Positions 59,710 to 64,000 of a DNA stretch of 64,000 nt are shown in pieces. The position numbers were made by a program, and so were the translations under genes. This stretch comes from Lytechinus variegatus (taxonomy: Eukaryota > Echinodermata > Echinoidea > Temnopleuroida > Toxopneustidae): assembly GCF_018143015.1 (NCBI RefSeq), contig NC_054752.1, forward strand, positions 1,116,001-1,180,000. Reading direction: 5' to 3'. The notes beneath the pieces are model-generated. The model did not search any database and was not told where the DNA came from. It saw nothing but the letters and a program-made list of their open reading frames with translations. Numbering within the stretch: position 1 is the stretch's first letter; each line of letters opens with the position of its first letter.

Positions 59710-60655
59710 CACCCCCAATTTGTTTTTACTGAATCCGCGACTGTTACAATTGAAACATTCAGAATGTTGTTGATGGGGGGGGGGGGGGGGGATATCTGAA
59801 TGTCAGATTATCAACTTATTATTAAAAGATTTATCTACATCATATTGAATACCCTTCCGTTACTTTATATTTTGTAATGATTATTCGGCGATTTTATTAT
59901 AACTATTATCATAATTATTGTAATTTTGATTATCTTTATAATTATTATTATCATTAGTATTATTTCGATTATTATTATCATTCTTATTAATATCAATGGG
60001 TGAAATACTTTTTCATAATAAACCGAATTGAATTGAAAACAAAACGTCATGTCTAATATAGAACCAAATTCATTGATTCATGAAACTTAATCTCAGAATG
60101 ATCTTACTTCGTTAAGCATTGTGTAAACTGTCATTACATGCAGAAACAAATGAACAAATGAATGAATGAATTTGATAAATAGATAAAATAGATGTATACA
60201 TAAGCCTTTTATTCTATATATTACAGATATGCTATTTACACACCTACTGATTGGCTGCATCTGTCTTTTTTTCGTATGGTGTTGTTGCTATTTTTGCTCG
60301 ACCTCAAAGTGTGAACATCAAGAGATCAATGCACCTCTGTAAATGAAATACTAATTGCCGAAGTCTAAAACAAATACATATTTACTTTACACGGTCATTA
60401 ATTCATAAGATGTTATCTTTTATCGACTTCATTCTGAACTCATTTAGTTAATGATCAGCTTATGATAAAGCATCTGATCAAAGTCCATTATCTAGTGTGT
60501 GGTGACTTAAAACCATCTTAAAGTAGAGTTACAGGGATGTAGGGTATTGAATATACCCCTACTGAAAAATAATGATATTCCAGTGTATATTAACTTGATG
60601 ATGAAGAGGAGGAAGGCGAGGCCCAGACGGCGAAGAGGAGGAGGACAAATGGTGT
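59710..60655. other. Non-coding stretch
   Basis: A G-run at 59775-59790 and ATT/TAT-rich low complexity at 59890-60000 ending in AATAAACCGAATTGAATTG, a likely retroposon 3' end. No gene was recognised. Confidence 0.4.
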
Positions 60656-62663
60656 GGATAAAAATGGAGGTAATGATGATGATGATGATGGTGGGCGTGG
60701 TGGTAGTGATGAGTGACGACGATGAAGATGATGATGATGAATCGGATGGTGTTGGTGATGATGATGATGATGATGGTGGGCGTGGTGGTAGTGATGAGTG
60801 ACGACGATGAAGATGATGATGATGAATCGGATGGTGTTGGTGATGATGATGATGGTGGGCGTGGTGGTAGTGATGAGTGACGAAGATGAAGATAATGATG
60901 ATGATGAATCGGATGGTGTTGGTGATGAAAATGATGATGATGATGATGGTGGGCGTGGTGGTAGTGATGAGTGACGACGATGAAGATGATGATGAATCGG
61001 ATGGTGTTGGTGATGATGATGATGATGAATCGGATGGTGTTGGTGATGATGATGGTGATGATGATGAATCGGATGGTGTTGGTGATGATGATGGTGATGA
61101 TGATGAATCGGATGGTGTTGGTGATGATGATGAATCGGATGGTGTTGGTGATGATGATCAGGGGCGTAGATAGCGGGGGGGGGGGGATGGGGGGGATGCA
61201 TCCCCCCCAGAATTTTAGGTGGGGGGGATGGTGTGTACAATCATCCCCCCCCCGGTTTCTGTGGGGGAAGAAGCAAAACTATACAGTAATAAAGCAATGA
61301 ATGCTAGTTAAAATCAATCAATAATAATAGCAGTAATAATCATAACGTACAGCAATGACAAACATGATCAAAATTGGACTTTTATTCAGAGTCAGTCATC
61401 TTATATGCATTTACAACTTGCAAGTTTTAAGTAATAACAACTGTCTTGCGTCGTCATATACATTTAAGGATCGTTATTCAGAGTTTCACCAAGTACATTT
61501 CTTTATAATAATTATGTATTTGCAATGGAGTTCAAAATGTTTCATTACAGATTTAAGAAAGTGTCGCTTAATCACTCCCTTTCAGAGCAATTGCTTTCAT
61601 AACACATTAACACTGTTCAAACTAATTAATAAGAAGTTACCTATACACATACACTGACCCTTTTCCCTGCTGGCCATGTCCTCAACCCCTACTGTGCAAA
61701 GGAAAGGTGAAAATTTTCAGTCTCTAAGGAGCGGATTAGTAAATGAATGATTTTGGAATGAAAGTGCAAATTTTGGATGGCCTCAGTGATATCCGAGGTT
61801 TTTTTCACTCAATATTTTTGGCGCAATGTATTTTGGAATTACTTATACCAGTGATTTCTGTACGTGCGCAGTCTTCTAGGTTTGAAGGTTATAAACTGTT
61901 ACATTTCCTTACCTATGTTTTTATCATAATCATCATAACAAGGTACATAATAAGAAATGAATCGAAATTATAACAAGTTACTATCTATACAGTTTACTTC
62001 CGACAACCCGGTGAGGTTTATTTCATTTCCATACTTAATTCAATCAAGCCTTTGTAATCATGGTAATTTTAAACAGAGTGTGCTTATCATTTTAGTGTCC
62101 GCATATCTGCACGTGGATAAGAAATATAATGTTGAGCTTTTTTTATTCTACCCCTATTACTATAATTGTAATTGATATTTTTTTAGTTATTTGGCTGTTT
62201 ATTTGTTTATTCCTTTAGTTGTTGATTCATTCGTTTGATCATTAACAATATCGCTACTTTTAAAAGAGTATACTACTATACTAGTAAAATAAGGAATACT
62301 AGTTATTCTAGATCATGTTTAGCAGGACTGTCATGACCAAGATGATAACTAGACATCTGACAAATGACATTTCTCTTATGATCATCTTTACTCATTGTCA
62401 TTAATCAAACAAAAGATTACTGCCATGAAAAATGTGCAAGGAAGTTTGTTTATTCCTGGATGCCCTGTTTATTGCTGAAAGCAAAGTGATTAAAAGACAC
62501 ACGAGATAATCCATGAGGCAGATCGTGTTATTTTGTTATCTTTAACTCGTCTGCTTTGGCCCATGATATTTTGTTTTTATCGAGTACGTTATCTCCTTCA
62601 TTCTTTATATTAATATATTAATTATATATATATATATAATAAATATAATATATACATATATAT

Positions 62664-62735
<72 letters not shown>

Positions 62736-62866
62736 ATATATATATATATATATATATATAAAGTATGACCCAGCTAGGGATCATCCCACCAGGTCTAAGG
62801 ACCTGTCTACGCCACTGATGATGATGATGAATCGGATGGTGTTGGTGATGATGATGATGATGACAG
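60656..62866 (+). repeat. GAT-rich minisatellite, split by a transposon
   Basis: Units combine AATCGGATGGTGTTGGTGAT with GAT runs and, in the first half, GGTGGGCGTGGTGGTAGTGA. They occupy 60660-61158 and resume at 62818-62866 after the 61159-62817 insertion. Asp-, Met- and His-rich open frames across it are artefacts. Confidence 0.92.
61159..62817 (+). mobile_element. hAT-like non-autonomous element, uninterrupted copy (1659 bp)
   Basis: Ends CAGGGGCGTAGATAG and the inverted CCTGTCTACGCCACTG, flanked by ATGATGAT on both sides (61151-61158, 62818-62825); the satellite context makes that duplication less exact evidence. It matches the 43693-51249 copy and preserves its empty GTAAAGAT site. It has about 210 extra bases near 61655-61870 that the other copy lacks. 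A TA microsatellite lies at about 62637-62760. Confidence 0.9.
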
Positions 62867-62896
62867 TGGCGGTACTACAACAACCGGGTTTTGTAG

Positions 62897-63225
62897 TTTA
62901 AAGGGGAAGTTCACCCTGACTATAAGTTTGCTAACATTGGTGATGTTTCAGTCTTTCAGGAGCGGGTGTGAAATAATTTGTCTGTAGATATACTAAGGGT
63001 GCAATAAACCTATTTTCATTTTTCTGAAAAAAAATAATTTTATTGATTTTTTTTAATTCACGATACATGGGCAGGTGCTGGGATATGACGTCACAAATAA
63101 AAAATATAATAACTTTTAAAAAAGTCTTTGATAGATTTTCTTCACACCTTCAACATTATTTTTTTAATTGTTTTTATGCCATTTTACAATATTTTATTTA
63201 TCAGGTTCCACTTGTCCTCTTATGA
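62897..63225. mobile_element. Probable MITE of a third family
   Basis: Starts TTTAAAGGGGAAGTTCACCC and ends near GGTTCCACTTGTCCTCTTA, a weak inverted match. AT-rich interior with GATATGACGTCAC, non-coding. Confidence 0.45.
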
Positions 63226-63319
63226 ATACTAATTAATGTAATATATCTTGGCTGCAGGGCTGTGCGTAACGACATTCTGTAGACCAAACCATGTACAGAG
63301 TTGTAATTTCCCTTATGGT

Positions 63320-63648
63320 CAGTGGCGTACCTAGGATTTTCCACAGGGAGGGGGGGGGGGGCAAAAACGTCCGCCAAAAATTTGACAAGCAAAAAAAAAG
63401 GTCTTCAATCACAAATTAAAGATATCGTATCAGAAAAAAAAATTACAACCCCCCCCCCCAAAAAAAAAGATCTTCAAGCTTGTCAGGGGGGCAATAAAGG
63501 TCTTCAAGCTCGTCATGGGGGGGGGGGCAAAAAGGTCTTTCAAGCTCATTAGGGGGGGGGGCAGGGATACGTCCTTTGCATGGGTTGTGGCTAGTAAGGG
63601 GGGCAGACTGCCTCCTGCCCCCCCATGTAGTCCGTAGGTACGCAAGTG
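63320..63648. mobile_element. hAT-like polyG/polyC element, 329 bp, exact 8-bp target duplication
   Basis: Ends CAGTGGCGTACCTAGGA and the inverted TCCGTAGGTACGCAAGTG, flanked by CTTATGGT on both sides (63312-63319, 63649-63656). Inside, GGTCTTCAAGCTCGTCA and G-runs are repeated about four times. Confidence 0.9.
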
Positions 63649-63656
63649 CTTATGGT

Positions 63657-64000
63657 CAGTGAGAACTCCGGTCTTCCAAAGGGTGTACAATTGCACATCC
63701 TAAAAGTAAATACATGTACCTGAATAACTTTGCTAAAGGTAGCTATCCCCGGCCCTCTGAATAAACATGCTATCACCCTATCACACTTGTTTAAACATCG
63801 CGTGAAATACTCGAGGAGTGTACTATAAACCCATAAAGGTATTGAATCTTGCCTAATTCATTCTGACATGCATGCTCACCGAAATCAGCTACGATAGAAC
63901 GGACACATGATATGTTTATAAACCGGGTGGAAGGATTTTTATGGTTGGACCTTAATTCGTATGAACAATAGACTATGTGGTGACCATTTGATTAATCGCC
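63657..64000. other. Right edge, nothing recognised
   Basis: No gene, repeat or element could be identified in this stretch. Confidence 0.4.

Noticed and set aside
60590-61240. 216-residue His/Ser-rich open frame on the minus strand and Asp/Met-rich frames on the plus strand
   Set aside because: They are translations of the GAT minisatellite, broken by a transposon and without any domain.

Overview
The window is AT-rich animal DNA with spliced genes, very long introns and a dense load of short inverted-repeat transposons. The repeat families (several MITEs with long terminal inverted repeats, tRNA-derived SINEs with ATT tails, the long repeat ending in a CTCACTCTGC/GCAGGCGAG motif) and a single-exon B-box/coiled-coil gene point to an echinoderm, most likely a sea urchin. 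That assignment rests on remembered resemblance and was not checked by search.

Genes. (1) Left edge, minus strand: the 5' part of an unrecognised gene (coding exons 1029-1248, 598-645, 229-270, continuing beyond base 1), with a GC-rich putative promoter near 2626-2830. (2) 6882-8699, minus: an intact TRIM-like B-box/coiled-coil protein of 605 residues in one exon. (3) 14187-15618, plus: two exons encoding the C-terminal half of a probable GNAT acetyltransferase; its upstream exons were not found. (4) 27822-42899, minus: a complete seven-exon gene for p23/PTGES3, the HSP90 co-chaperone, 218 residues, with an unusual run of twelve Met-Gly-Gly repeats. It spans 15 kb because its introns are filled with transposons.

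The rest is mobile or repetitive. 10.9-12.7 kb: a LINE fragment and a SINE inside a tandem SINE-tail array. 13.2-13.7 kb: a foldback element of TTCGTTAATCCG repeats. 16.4-19.7 kb: MITEs, direct repeats, a SINE and a perfect palindrome. 20.8-22.1 kb: about thirty copies of a 43-bp minisatellite. 22-28 kb: MITEs and a degenerate long repeat. 36.0-40.5 kb: a 4.5-kb near-perfect palindrome in PTGES3 intron 1, carrying a C2H2 zinc-finger gene in each arm and flanked by a 6-bp target duplication. 43.35-51.48 kb: a nest of transposons, with at least four levels dated by target-site duplications (MITE, hAT-like, foldback/TU-like, hAT-like) and probably a fifth. 57.5-59.7 kb: a 2.2-kb foldback element built from inverted tandem arrays. 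60.6-62.9 kb: a GAT-rich minisatellite split by a second, uninterrupted copy of the hAT-like element seen at 43.7 kb.

The genes show no operon-like or pathway relationship. The most striking content is the transposon architecture: the coding palindrome, the nested insertions, and several unrelated-looking elements that all end in inverted arrays of short tandem repeats. No intact RNA gene, CRISPR array or LTR retroelement was seen.
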